Assembly: GCA_902729315.2 (NCBI GenBank)
Contig: LR746264.1
Location: 2,465,378-2,529,377, forward strand
From: Spirodela intermedia
Taxonomy: Eukaryota; Streptophyta; Magnoliopsida; Alismatales; Araceae
Direction of reading: 5' to 3'
DNA length: 64,000 nucleotides
Below the pieces are notes generated by a model that made no database searches, had not been told where the DNA came from, and worked only from the letters and a program-made list of their open reading frames with translations. The position numbers were made by a program, and so were the translations under genes. Below are positions 34,505-45,947 of this stretch, in pieces (position 1 is the stretch's first letter; every line of letters begins with the position of its first letter).

Positions 34505-37500
34505 TCATGCATGAGGATGGGGTTTGACCAGCTTAACGGTGCTGTAGAAACGCTTGAGGTTTTTCATGGCCTCCTCCTCGATCTGGATGGAGCGGATGGA
34601 AGAGGGAGCGTCGGCCTCGGGCTTGAACCAGCGGCTGGCGGCGCTCTCCGACGGCGAGCCCGCGCCGCCGGGCGGCGCCGCCGCAAAGCCCGACGTCCTC
34701 AACTTGGGGCTGTGCGCCATGCACTGCTGCTGCTGCTGTTTCTTCACCTGCTCAGCCGCCATGAAAGGAAAGCTCAACAATTTGGACTGAAACCAGAAAT
34801 TCTTCAGTCAAGAGGGGAGCTTTTCTACCTGCTGCATCTGGATGTCTCTGAGAGAGGGCCGGGATATAGTTGGAGAGCTCCCAGATGAAGACCATGGCGG
34901 CGTGCTCCTTTCTCCCTCTGGAGCCGCCGCCAGTCGGGCTGGTGACACTGGAATTGGGCTCGACGGCGCCGCCACCAGTCGGGCTGATGACACTGGAATT
35001 GGCCTCGATGGCGCCGCCAGTCGAGCTGATGACACCGGAATCGGGCTCGACAATGCCGCCACTGGTAGCAGAGAGCTCAGCTGAATCTTCCCGGGATCGC
35101 CGATCTCAACCGGGCCGGCCTCCAATTTCTTGTTTCCGGGCCGATCAGCGCTTGTTCTGCTCTGCTCATCCTGGATGTCACGGAGAGAAGCAGCGCCCTT
35201 CGAAACCTTGGCGCCGCCCCATGCCGGCCCCTCGCTCTTCGGCAGCAGTGGCAGCGGCAGTGGCGGTGGTGGAGCCGCCCCCTTTGAAGAGTCGTCGAGA
35301 GCACCGCTCAAGAACATTGACAGCCCCCCCTTCTTGTTCCTCTTCTTCTTGGACAGGCTCACCCGGGCCTCACTGTTAGCGCTCCTACTGCTACCACTGC
35401 AGTACGCATTGCCGATCGGAGGATCGAGGGTGAGGGGGCCTGCAACCTCATCGACCTGCGAAAAGATCGGTTTTTGAGAACACCCAGAGGTTGAAATGAA
35501 CTGGGGAAGAGTGAAATGTCGGACCTTTTCATTGGGAACTCGGATATCTTCTGTGCCGGGAAGACCTTCGCCTGGTTTTTGCTCCCTACAGGTTTCGGAT
35601 TTCAGAGGGGGAAGCTCGGCTGGCGGTTCCTTCTGCTTGCTCTTTGTTCTACACCTCCTGGAAGCCCCTGTCTTCTTCCTCCCTTTGCCATCCGCTGGAA
35701 GGGATGGCGAAGGCTCCTGCACCATCTCGAGAGGAAAACCCAGATCAGCGAGAGCTGATTTGAGCAAGGGCCTGCTCTGGAGCTTGGCGATCTGCTGGTC
35801 ATCAAGAACATGACCGTTGGACTGCTTCGCCTCAAGAATCTCAATCTGCTGCAGCTTCTTCCACACAGCTCTAACCCGTTTCGTGACCTCCGAATCGGCG
35901 GCGCTATCCGATGGAAGAAATCCGTCAAGCCAAGGATCTCTGTGCAATTTCCCCACAAGCTTTGAGTCATTCTCACGGACTCTGAGCGGCCCGTTTTCAT
36001 CTTCATGCTCCTCCTCGCTGTCAATAACAGCGGGAAAGGTGGCAGTGGGGGTGGGCAGCCGCCGGTGGCTCCAAGGTTCCGACGACTTCGCATCCATTGC
36101 TCTCTCGAGCTTTGCCAGGACTTCAGAGGAAGCACTCGCAACAGACGGTGCTGAGACCGTGAAGATGTAGCTGAGGTTGCGGATGGCCATCTCCTGCACA
36201 AGGTCAACGCTTTTGGTTCAGATTTAAGCTGAGGAAGACAACCCATGCGACCATAAAACAAAACAGAGCCTGATTCTGAGAAATATATAGCTCCAATGCT
36301 CATCAAAATACCTCACAATGCGCCCTCAGATCGTTTGCCTCCAAAGAATCGGCGATTTCTAGCAGAGGAATGGCGTTCCGAGGTTCCACGAGGACCTCAG
36401 CTGCCACTTTCTCACAGAGGCTTTTCAAACTCGGAATGGGCTTGCTGATGAGCTCATCCTCTCCCATTTCTGACTCCGGCCGCGGGTCATCGAACATGAA
36501 ATCTGCATCAAATTCCTCGATTTCATCAGCAGACTTCAACTTTGGCTTCTGGGCATCCGGGTCAAGGCCCAAGCGATATGGGGGATGATACAAGGCACAG
36601 ACGACCAGCATGTGCGTCTCTCCGACGGAAGCTGAAGTCGCATTTTTTATGCCATTTAAGCGAGTTGGAATGGGAGTCTCGTCCTTGTATCTCTTCCCAT
36701 CCAGCATGTAGACATCACCCATCTTGGTAGACGCAACCGTCCAGTACTTCCCCGCAGAAATGCTCACAACATCCCTCCCCTGCAGGGAATACATCTGCGG
36801 GAAGAAGGAAAGCTCTCAGGTAGGGAAAGGCAGCAGCAGGGTTTAAAATTTGGGGTTGACTCTCAGATTATAATTTATTTCTTTCTTTCTCCAAGGTGCC
36901 CATATAAGTCAGAGGACCCAACCTGTTGACATCTCAGCTCAGGATCGGAGGACGGCCAATAAAACAGAGAGCCATCGTCAGCAAGGGCTGTGGTGTGAAC
37001 CATTCCAGCAGCGATGGCTACAACGTGGAGCCGCCCAGTGCGATGGAACACCAGCGGGACGCATCCTCCCTTTCTGGTGTTTCTAGCAATGATCACACGT
37101 CTTGGGTTCACAAGCCGATGGCCCCATGTAAATACCTGCAAGATTCAACCAACAGGAGCACCATGGCATCAAGATTTCTGATTTCTGAAATGGGATAAGA
37201 ATTATACAGCATGAGGCGAGGGAATCAGCAAGTCAGAAGCAAAGGGTAATTTAATAAATATTTCACATTCTATACCTCTCCATCTGCCCCTAAGACGACT
37301 GTGTGGTATTTTGCCACTGAGACGGCCTTAAAGTTCCTTCCCTTCAGATACTCGACCAATCGTGGAGTATAGTTTGAAGCGGAGTTTGAGGTGCCATAAC
37401 CCAGCTGGCCCTCTTTGTTGCATCCCCATGTGAAGACTTCGCCTGATTCTGCAACTGCTGCGGTGTGCTTGTTTGCCGCGGCAACAGCAATTATTCTTGA

Positions 37501-40500
37501 CCGGAGTGAGCTCACTCTCCTTGGTGTTGGTTGGGTATCAACAGAAGGATAGCCAAGCTGACCCTCTGTGTACAATTAATACAGTCTATATCAGATATTT
37601 AGCTCCCAGGAGATGGCATCTAAAAGAGCTTTTCCCCCCAATTATTCTGCCTGTTCTGAACTGGATCGTTGACTTTGGTCATTGCATGAGACAAAAGCTA
37701 ACAAAAATAGAACAATAAATAAATAAATATAGATATTCAACAACATGGCAGGGAGGCGCATGGGATTTCCCTAGATTTTGCAAAGGTAAGGAGAGCAAGA
37801 GTTCTAACAGTAACCCAAACGACTGAGGAATTCAGAGAAAGATGCCAGATTCCTTCCTCTCCTCCCATCTCCTTCCTATTGATTATGTCATGGCATTGAT
37901 TCGACCCATGAAAAATCCTTGAAAAGGAGAGTGCTGTTACTGCCAGAATGGTAACGTTCCAAATGTTATGAATACCTCTGTTTGATCCCCACGTGAACAC
38001 CTCCCCACTTTCTGTTGCAATGACAGTGTGATGCTTAGCAGCAGCGATGGCCATGACACGCCGGGAACCCAACCCCATTGTCACCTGGCGAGGAGTAATC
38101 ACAGCAGCTTGGCCGCTGCAAAGAACAGCAAACCAACCACAAGAAAGAGCTAAAAGGGCAGTCTTATCAAGAGAGAGAAATAGCTCATCTGTTGAACCTA
38201 CTTAGAAAACCTTCTAAATTTTCGTTTTTTTTTTCACTGGATAATTCCGTCTGAAGGAAAGGTCTCACAATACGAAATCCAAATGCCAAAAAAGTGCTGC
38301 ATATTCGAGCTGTGATTACAATGAATCAAAAGATTCGCCATTAAGGAAACTATCCAAAAAAGTCAAAAGTTAGTAACTAGAATCAAAGAAAAGATATCCA
38401 GAAAGAAAACTGCATGTAGTTCTGTCAGAAAAAAGATGGCCACTTTACACGATTTTGCTCAGTTTTCATATTTTCAGAACCTTCCAACTAATTATCCTCA
38501 TTCGAATAAGTCTTTTCATATTTTAAAGGTTTAGAGAAACAAAATCTGACCTTCGCAAGTACAACAACGACAACATTGAATTTGCAACTCTGCGCAATCA
38601 AAAGATTTTCCAGGCAAAAAGATTATAAAAACCTGAACTTGATCACCAAAAAGTGCATACAAATACACCCACGAGAGGGTAGGCTTTATATAATTTCATT
38701 TCAAAAATGAAGATAGGTAAGGTCAATTCAAACCAAACCCACATTTTTCAATCATGGAAAACGTAAAAAAATTCCAAACTGTTTATCGTCCCTTTCAATG
38801 CACCATATTTTACCCTTTCTTTTATGAAAGAGCACCAGAACAATCAAATGCCAAAGAAGAGAACAACATGATGTAAAAAGGGGTGTTGAGATTCCTAAAA
38901 CTACTTACGAAAGAAATCATACAACACTTTTAAACCTATGATGATTGTGAAATTTTCTTGAGAGCCATTTGCAAAGCTGAGTCAGTCTATGAGTTATCCT
39001 CGTCAACTAATTTTTTTGACAAGTGTGTTGTATTAAGCATGTTCACTGCAGCAAGCAACTTTACCTGTGAATGTCAAAGTCTGGGTGCCCTAGACGACCT
39101 CCCCTACCGAATCCCCACGTGTATAGCTCCCCACAACTGCCAACAGCGACACTATGGAACTTCGCCGCTGCACTCATCTTAATGTAGGATCCCTGAAGTG
39201 CATCGACTTTGCATGGCAACCTCTGTATGTGAGCATTACCAGTACCAAGTTGATAGTTTGTACCGCTTCCCCAGCTGTAAATCTCAGTTGCAACTGAAAT
39301 AGTACAACCACATGGAAACTAAGAAATAGAGTAGAAGACTTTTCTGGTGATGCAAAACAATCCAAAAATGCGCCGAGTTGACATTTAAACTCCAATGAGA
39401 AGTCCAAATAATGTACCTGAATGGTAGTCCTTTCCAACGCCTAGCAACACAGGTCCTGAGATAAGGTCAACTGGTGTCTGAAACTTTGAGTCCTCAAGCG
39501 TAAGTGTGGCACCAGACTGAAGAAGAATGCCGGCCACAGCAAGATGACCAAAATGTAGAGCCCTGTGCAGGCTGCTCCACCCTGACTCCCCGTCCTACAA
39601 GAGCAATTGAAACTTAAACTATGTAACCCATTGGCAGCTTAATAATCATAAATATGGAAATTTAAACCCCAAAATGTTTCAAGATATGATATGACAAAAC
39701 ATGTTATATTTATTTATGGTCTCAGACAAAAATGAATTAATCCAAAGACAGTAAATCATTATCACCCCATTAGGTCGTTTAGATCTGATTTGAACAACGG
39801 CACAAATATCTCACCATTGGCTGACTTAAAAATAGGTATGATTCCGCAAACTCAAAAATCTAGTATAAACTTTGTCGTCAGTTCTGTCGCCAATGAACAG
39901 AAAATACAATGATGACCAGCATCTGCATCAATCAAAGTCATTAAACAATGGCAGTAGATGATTGCCGCATATCATCTTTCACGATCATGCCCATTCTTAC
40001 ACTTCCAGGCTCCATTTCACCAATCAACAATTGTCTAATGAACTCCACAATGCTTGGAGCTACGGACTGGTGCCTCCCTATTCAGAATCTTGTAGGCTTT
40101 TACATGGAACATATTTCTCGCGGCCATCAATTACAGGGAAGTTGAACTGTTTGTTTTTGATGCATTTTGATACCCAATGTGCTGCATACCTCTACCCAAT
40201 CAACGTTATTGCAAGATCTTCCCTGGTAGATAGATCTATATGTATTGTCTCATGAATATGAGGATTGTTAAAAAGTAGCAAAGCAATATATTTTCCCCAG
40301 AGAATTTCTCATCTCCACAATTTATGATTCTCCTTAGCAGAAAAGTTCAGCTCACTTGAGAGGTAAAACATTCATTAAGTAAAGACAGATACAAGAGGCA
40401 AACTCATCACCTCATCACCGTCCTGTACAATTTCATTAACCACTTCATGACAGGCCGACAAATATGTCCACAGAAGCTAGTTCACAGCCATATTACAAAG

Positions 40501-41065
40501 TCAAATCGCCAATATTGTTAATTACGATCCCAAAAAGCAATATTGCCCCCTAATAGAATAATGTTCCACAAAGTATATTACCCACAACATATTTATGCCT
40601 AGATACTTTCTAGAAAGTAAGAACTGCCCTTCCAGAGCACCCAAATCAAACATCTTATAGTTGAAAGTACAACAATTCCTGCATCATTCTGACAGTAGAA
40701 ATAATGGAAAGAGCAGGAAACAGCAAAGGAAGGGGGGTGGAGGAGATCTTTGAAGAGGACAGAGAGCAGCATACCCTCACGTCAGGGTCAGCACCAGCAG
40801 AAAGCAGCCTCTTCACAATGGGCACATGGTTCCTCCACGTGGCAATGTGAAGGGCAGTAAGACCGAACGCGTTCTTCGCATCAACATTCCCGCCATTCTT
40901 TTTCAGCAGGGACAGAGAAGAATCTAGCTCGCTAAGGGAACCTTCTCTTGCAGCAGACCAAATATCTTTCAGAGAGCAACTGGACGAACCTCTCCGCAAT
41001 GATGCCTGGTTGAGCGAGCCAGAAGGCGATCCCGAGACCTCCATAAGAATCAAATTACTGATCAT
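34505..41065 (-). CDS. Ankyrin repeat + RCC1 repeat protein (At3g03790 type, IBTK-like)
   Basis: Nine exons in phase: 41065-40775, 39594-39417, 39293-39065, 38115-37976, 37565-37276, 37135-36923, 36794-36312, 36193-34829 and 34747-34505; 1143 residues. Ankyrin repeats (FGLTALHIATWRNHVPIVKR, then SGWSSLHRALHFGHLAVAG) are followed by RCC1 blades (YTWGFGRGGRLGHP, FTWGCNKEGQLGYGTS) and a BACK-like helix region (NAIPLLEIADSLEANDLRAHC). The C-terminal half is disordered and basic, with SLRDIQ motifs in exon 8 and a related SIRSIQIEE in exon 9. Residue by residue it resembles Arabidopsis At3g03790 as I recall it. Function in plants is not established; the animal relative IBTK binds CUL3 through BTB domains, and no full BTB was identified here. 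ATG 41065 is the first after a likely 5'UTR acceptor; ATG 41044 is an alternative seven codons on. Confidence 0.92.
34931..35060. repeat. Coding minisatellite, three ~42-45-bp units in exon 8 of the ankyrin-RCC1 gene
   Basis: Three imperfect units each read CAGTCGRGCTGRTGACAC then GGAAT on the plus strand. On the coding strand they give PIPVSSARLAA, PIPVSSARLVAA and PIPVSPARLAA. All are in frame. Confidence 0.9.
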
Positions 41066-42116
41066 GCAAAATTTGCGCTGCTACCTCCACTTTAATGTCA
41101 CTTTGCTGCTGAAACGTGAAGTCTTCAAAGGTGGGGTAGATGTTGTTTGGTCACACAGCAGTGAGCACTGACTGTGGAACCATTTTCAAGGATTAATTGC
41201 TTTCCATGATGTGCTTCTCCGCTCACCAGCTACTCCATGATGAACCCACAGTCATTCATCTGCTAGATTGTGAAGATAATGTTGGTCCATAAGTCGCCTA
41301 CAATATATTTGAAGGAAAATGGGTCATCATGAATGGCCACACGATTGCCTGACAGTAATTTATAAGAAGACTGTGTGTGAAACATTTAAAAGAGAAATAA
41401 CCAGATGAGTGTGAGAACTGAGAAGAGAGGGCATGAACGTTAAAGAAGAAGCTTATGTAAAGAGCCTGATCAAATGGAAAACTGAAGATGCCCACACTTT
41501 AACCAGTTGACTAAAAAAATATTTATTCTTCCGGGACAACTAAGATGCCGTTGACTTCGACTGTTGTGTGCTCTGGACAAATGGACAGAAGAAATCCATG
41601 GTATAAATATGACCAGAAAAAAATCATTTCTTTCCCTTAGCCAAAAGGATCTGCTGCATAAAAACCTGAGGATTAAATGAAGAGAAAAAGAATTTGGGAC
41701 CATAACCCGGATTTCTGATTTGAATTAAAATACATAACGTTTTCTACGAGGCCGTAACACGAACGCCTGCGGCTCATTCGTCACCTCGGGGAGAATTATA
41801 CATGACAAGCATTACATACCAAGTGGGACAGCGGATCCGCAATGTCAGACGCCAAAAGAGGGCTAAGTAGCGATTTTCCGGGAGTAAAATGAGAATTCCG
41901 AACGACATAGTGACTCAAAAATCAGGAAACGACGAAAAGATGAGAGGAGGATGAAAGCTAGCCAAAATGGGTCCGCAGGGTCCCCAAACGGAGAGAGAGG
42001 AGGGGAATAACACAGAATTGTAGGGCAAAACAAGGGCAAGGGAAACGCGCATTCAAAAACCGACGAAAGCGGTGCCAAATTGGAAGGGAGAAGTCCGCGG
42101 AGGAAAAGTCCTCACC
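41066..42116 (-). other. Probable 5'UTR intron and leader of the ankyrin-RCC1 gene
   Basis: A donor-like GATTTCAG/GTGAGG (exon end 42116) and an acceptor-like TTTCAG (exon start 41108) on the minus strand would make a leader intron of ~1 kb. The first ATG after that acceptor is 41065, in frame with the protein. Inferred from splice-site likeness only. Confidence 0.45.
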
Positions 42117-42451
42117 TGAAATCTCCGGGATCAAGAAACTCTATGCATGCATTGAGGAACCCGTGAATGGAAGAGGGGATACAGACGGGGGCAGGAAAGG
42201 AAAGGCCCCCGTCATAAAGAAATAGACCCCTCTCTCCTTCTCGCCCTCTCCCTCCTTCTCTCTCTCTCTCTCTGCCGTCACCTTCCCCCCCTCTTCTCTC
42301 TCCGGGCTTTCGTTCAGGGATCAGAATATTCACGCGTGGAATATGCCTCCTCGCTCTTCCCCTCACCCACAAACGATCCAAGGCGTTCCCGCTACTCTCC
42401 AGGAACTCCCTCCTCCCGACTTCCCTCCCCTGTTTCTCTCTCTTCACAACT

Positions 42452-42493
<42 letters not shown>

Positions 42494-43878
42494 CCTGTGG
42501 TCGCCCACGTGCCCATGGTCGAAACATCTGACGTCCCCACGAGGATAGCCTGCTGGCGGCCCAGAGCGGCTGTCCAAAGGAGAAATCTCAACTGCGCGCA
42601 CCACATTCCGCGCCTACACGCTGACCCCTCACCGAGTCGAATCGGATGGTCCGATCCGCTCGACAAGAAACAACGGCTACATCACCACGTGGAGTTCTCA
42701 CGAGCCAGCACCTGTATTTCCTTCTGATTTGCGCCTCTCCTAAATGGGTCGTCCGTCTCTAGTGGGCTCGAATATGAAGAGGCCCGTTTCCCAAAATATC
42801 CCTGTATGTCGGTGGGGAGAGGGGCTGGTCGCATTGAGTTAATGGCCATACCACCGACCCACACGGAAGTCAAACTCTTCTCTCCCGACGTCCTGGATTC
42901 CCAGAGCAGCCACATCCCCCCCGGCCGTTTGCAATGGATAATCTGAGAGCTCAAGCCATTCAGGACCAAGTTTTTCGTTGGACGGGTTTCCTCCCATGAA
43001 TCAAAGGAACATCCATGTCTTGAAGTCCTATTTTTACGTTGATGTGGCAGTTCATGGTCATCTTGGCAGCCTCCTTTCTATTAGTGATTATGGAAACTCA
43101 AGCATGTGAAGCTTTTCAAGAATGAATTTGTTGGAAAATATTTGAATGATCAAAAGGCATTTTAAAATAGTTTCATAATATATTTTCATAGAAGTATAAA
43201 TTCATGTCATATGTGTATGAATAGTTTCCGAGGTTAAAAGCTTTCTATAAAATGGTGTGACTTTATTTTTTAAATATAGAAATTGGTTTTGATTTAAATT
43301 TCCTTGATGTGACTTTTCTTTTACTAACAAGGAAAATGCGATAGTGTGCTGCAATGTTTGGCAACGAAGGTGGTGTGATGGTGTGCTATGACATAGATCA
43401 GCATGATAGTAAGAAAGCCAGTAGTATCAACGAGCTCTCTTCTTGAGTGATAGGTGGAGGTGAGCTTGACAACAACAACATGTAAAGCAAGGTGGATATT
43501 AGCAGCCAAAAAAGCAAGGCTTTCATCCCAATCAATCTTCTCTCTGTTTGTGTGACTTGTGAGATTGACTTGACTGAGTAGTGAATTGAGAATCATAGAT
43601 TTTTTAACTTTATTTTTAACCTTAATTTGTGATTTACCTTTGATTTATACTTTATTAGTAGTGTGGGTGATAGTCACAATGGATTCAAAACCCTTACATT
43701 GTTCTATCTTTGCCCTTGTGTAACAGATGAGGAAGAGATTTGATTCTAGTTTTTATTCATAGTTTAAGTTACCCTGAAGTTAAATGTCCTCTTTAATATT
43801 AGCTTTGTGTTTGAACATTTTCATCAAAAATAGTTTACATAGAATAGATTGCCCAGATCCTGGTAACAGTGAGAGAGA

Positions 43879-43959
<81 letters not shown>

Positions 43960-44129
43960 TTCATTTTCTTTTTTTTCATGGTTCTAATTAGTTGACTAAA
44001 TATTAGAGAGCCAAATCCAACATATAAATTAATAGTCATCTCCAAGGATCTACTTAAACCACTATAATATATAATTCTAATTTCTATTTTGAGTTTAATT
44101 ATAAAAAATAAAATTGACATCTTCTAATT
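42117..44129. other. Intergenic, microsatellite-bearing
   Basis: 42117-42950 is GC-rich and likely holds the upstream exon and promoter of the ankyrin-RCC1 gene, with a GA tract at 42454-42488. From ~42990 composition becomes AT-rich and no gene is recognised. Open frames around 42112-42727 are microsatellite-driven and were not accepted. Confidence 0.55.
43881..43956. repeat. (TC)38 microsatellite, longest in the window
   Basis: A perfect 76-bp TC run in AT-rich intergenic DNA, preceded by 'gagagagata'. Confidence 0.97.
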
Positions 44130-45545
44130 CAATGACTAGTAGGTGAATCAAAGCTCTATTTAGGAAAGAGTAGAAACAAGTCATGAATAAAGAAATGAGT
44201 CATCTTGAATGAAATCAAATCTAAGAACTCATTATTCTACCCAAGAATAAAAAGTTGATTGGTTATAAGTGGGTATATTCTATGAAATAGAGAGCTAATG
44301 CCTCAACTAACCCATATCAGTTGTTAAAGACTGCACACATGCATATGAAATTTTGATTATCGAGAAACATTTTCTCCTATGATAAAAATGAACATACTCA
44401 ATATTTAAATCTTTAGAGACTATTTTTAGTTAAAACATCTAATAATATGATGTGAAGAATGTTTTTCTTCACAAGAGATCTTGTTGAAGAAGTTTACATG
44501 ACTCTTTTACTTAGTTATGAAGGATAATTATCATCCAATGTTGTGTACAGTCTTAAGAAGTCCTTGTATAGACTTAAAAATCTTCTCATGCTTAGTTTGG
44601 AAAATTTGCTGAAGTCATGAAAAAATTGAATTATCATCAAATTAATACTAATCACACTCTATTTTTAAAGTATTCTTTGTCAGGGGGAGTTGCTATTCTA
44701 TTAGTTTATGTCAATGATATTTTCATTATAGGGAATGATGTAATTGAACAAAAATACCATAGCCAATATTTGGCCAAAGAGTTTGATATCATGACTCTAA
44801 ATCACCTTAAATACTCTCTTGGAACCAAATTTACTCACTCTAAAGATATCTTCATATCCCAATAAAAGTATATGGTAGATCTTCTCAAGGATAATGAAAA
44901 ATCTACATATAAACCAATGATTAATCTCATTTATCCCAATCACAAATTATTTTTAAATGAAGTGGAGACATCTATAGAACAAAAGATGTACCAACATTTC
45001 ATCAAGAAGCTGATTTATCTAACACACACTAGATGTGACATTTCCTATACTATTAATTTCTTGAGTTAGCCTATGATTCAGCCTAAAGAGTCCCATCTCT
45101 ATGGAGCATACCGAGTCTTGCATTATTTGAAGGGTAATCTTGAAAAAGGTATTTTCTTCAAACATGACAATAAGATGAAGATTGAAATGTATACAGATTA
45201 GACTATGCTAGTTCAATTTTAAATTGTCGGCCAACCTTTGGACTTCTTACATTCTGTAAGACAATCTGATTACTTCACTTAGCAAAGTGAAAAATAAAAT
45301 GTGGTTGCTTGATCAAAATACTCAAGTAGAATTCAGAACACTCTCTCAAGGAGTATGTGAAATACTATGGATAAATATTTTATTAAATCACTTAAAAACT
45401 TCACTTACCAATCCAATGAAACCCTATCACGCCAACAAGATGATCTCCAAGTTGAAACTGAATGATATACATTCACTAACTCAAGGGAGAGTGTTAAAAT
45501 ACTTCAAGTTATTGTACCTCACATGTATCTCATTATTATTCGCAT
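44130..45545 (+). mobile_element. Ty1/copia retrotransposon remnant (reverse transcriptase/RNase H part)
   Basis: Broken frames in plus orientation read as copia pol: KKLIGYKWVYSMK (~44250), then HTLFLKYSLSGGVAILLVYVNDIFIIGND (~44654-44737), HLKYSLGTKF, YMVDLLKDNEK, then LYGAYRVLHYLKGNLEKG (~45098) and a C-terminal stretch near 45290-45500. The catalytic YVDD box is YVND, so the RT is dead as well as interrupted by stops. 'caagggagagtgttaaaat' at ~45481 may be the polypurine tract and start of a 3' LTR, but its far end could not be set. No 5' part of the element was found. Confidence 0.85.
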
Positions 45546-45947
45546 GTCATGTGTCATATTTTTTATTTTATTTTATTATTTGATTTCTCCAGATTTGATG
45601 TAAATACCAAAATCCTATTGTGAGTTGTGGCATTAAAAATATTCATCCATATTCTTGAATTCAACCTCCACCTATCTTGGGCACATGAATACCTTATCAA
45701 GTGCACCTAAAAAGTAGATGATGATCAACATCCAAAGGGCAACACTATCAGAATCAAAGATAATCCAACAAGAGATCAACAAGTAGAGAGAACGGGATTA
45801 AAATTAGGAATAAAAAAAACTCAAGGTCCTTTCACTAGAAAGCCTTGATTTTGTAGAGGAAAAGTAGGAGCATGAGCTCTGGAAAAAACCGATTTTATGG
45901 AGGGTAATGGAAGATAAGAAGTGGGGAGGCAGGCTGCTGCTCCTACC
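45546..45947. other. Possible LTR remnant and 3' flank of the next gene
   Basis: The AT-rich left part may be the rest of the copia 3' LTR. The right part should include the 3'UTR of the minus-strand strictosidine-synthase-like gene. Nothing else seen. Confidence 0.45.

Noticed and set aside
42112-42666. 184-codon minus-strand frame
   Set aside because: Low-complexity Ser-Leu and Arg-Glu runs come from the GA tract and no family is recognisable. The region is better explained as leader or promoter of the ankyrin-RCC1 gene.
43881-43956. Protein-coding interpretation of the long TC run (Ser-Leu or Arg-Glu frames on either strand)
   Set aside because: Pure microsatellite translation without any flanking domain.
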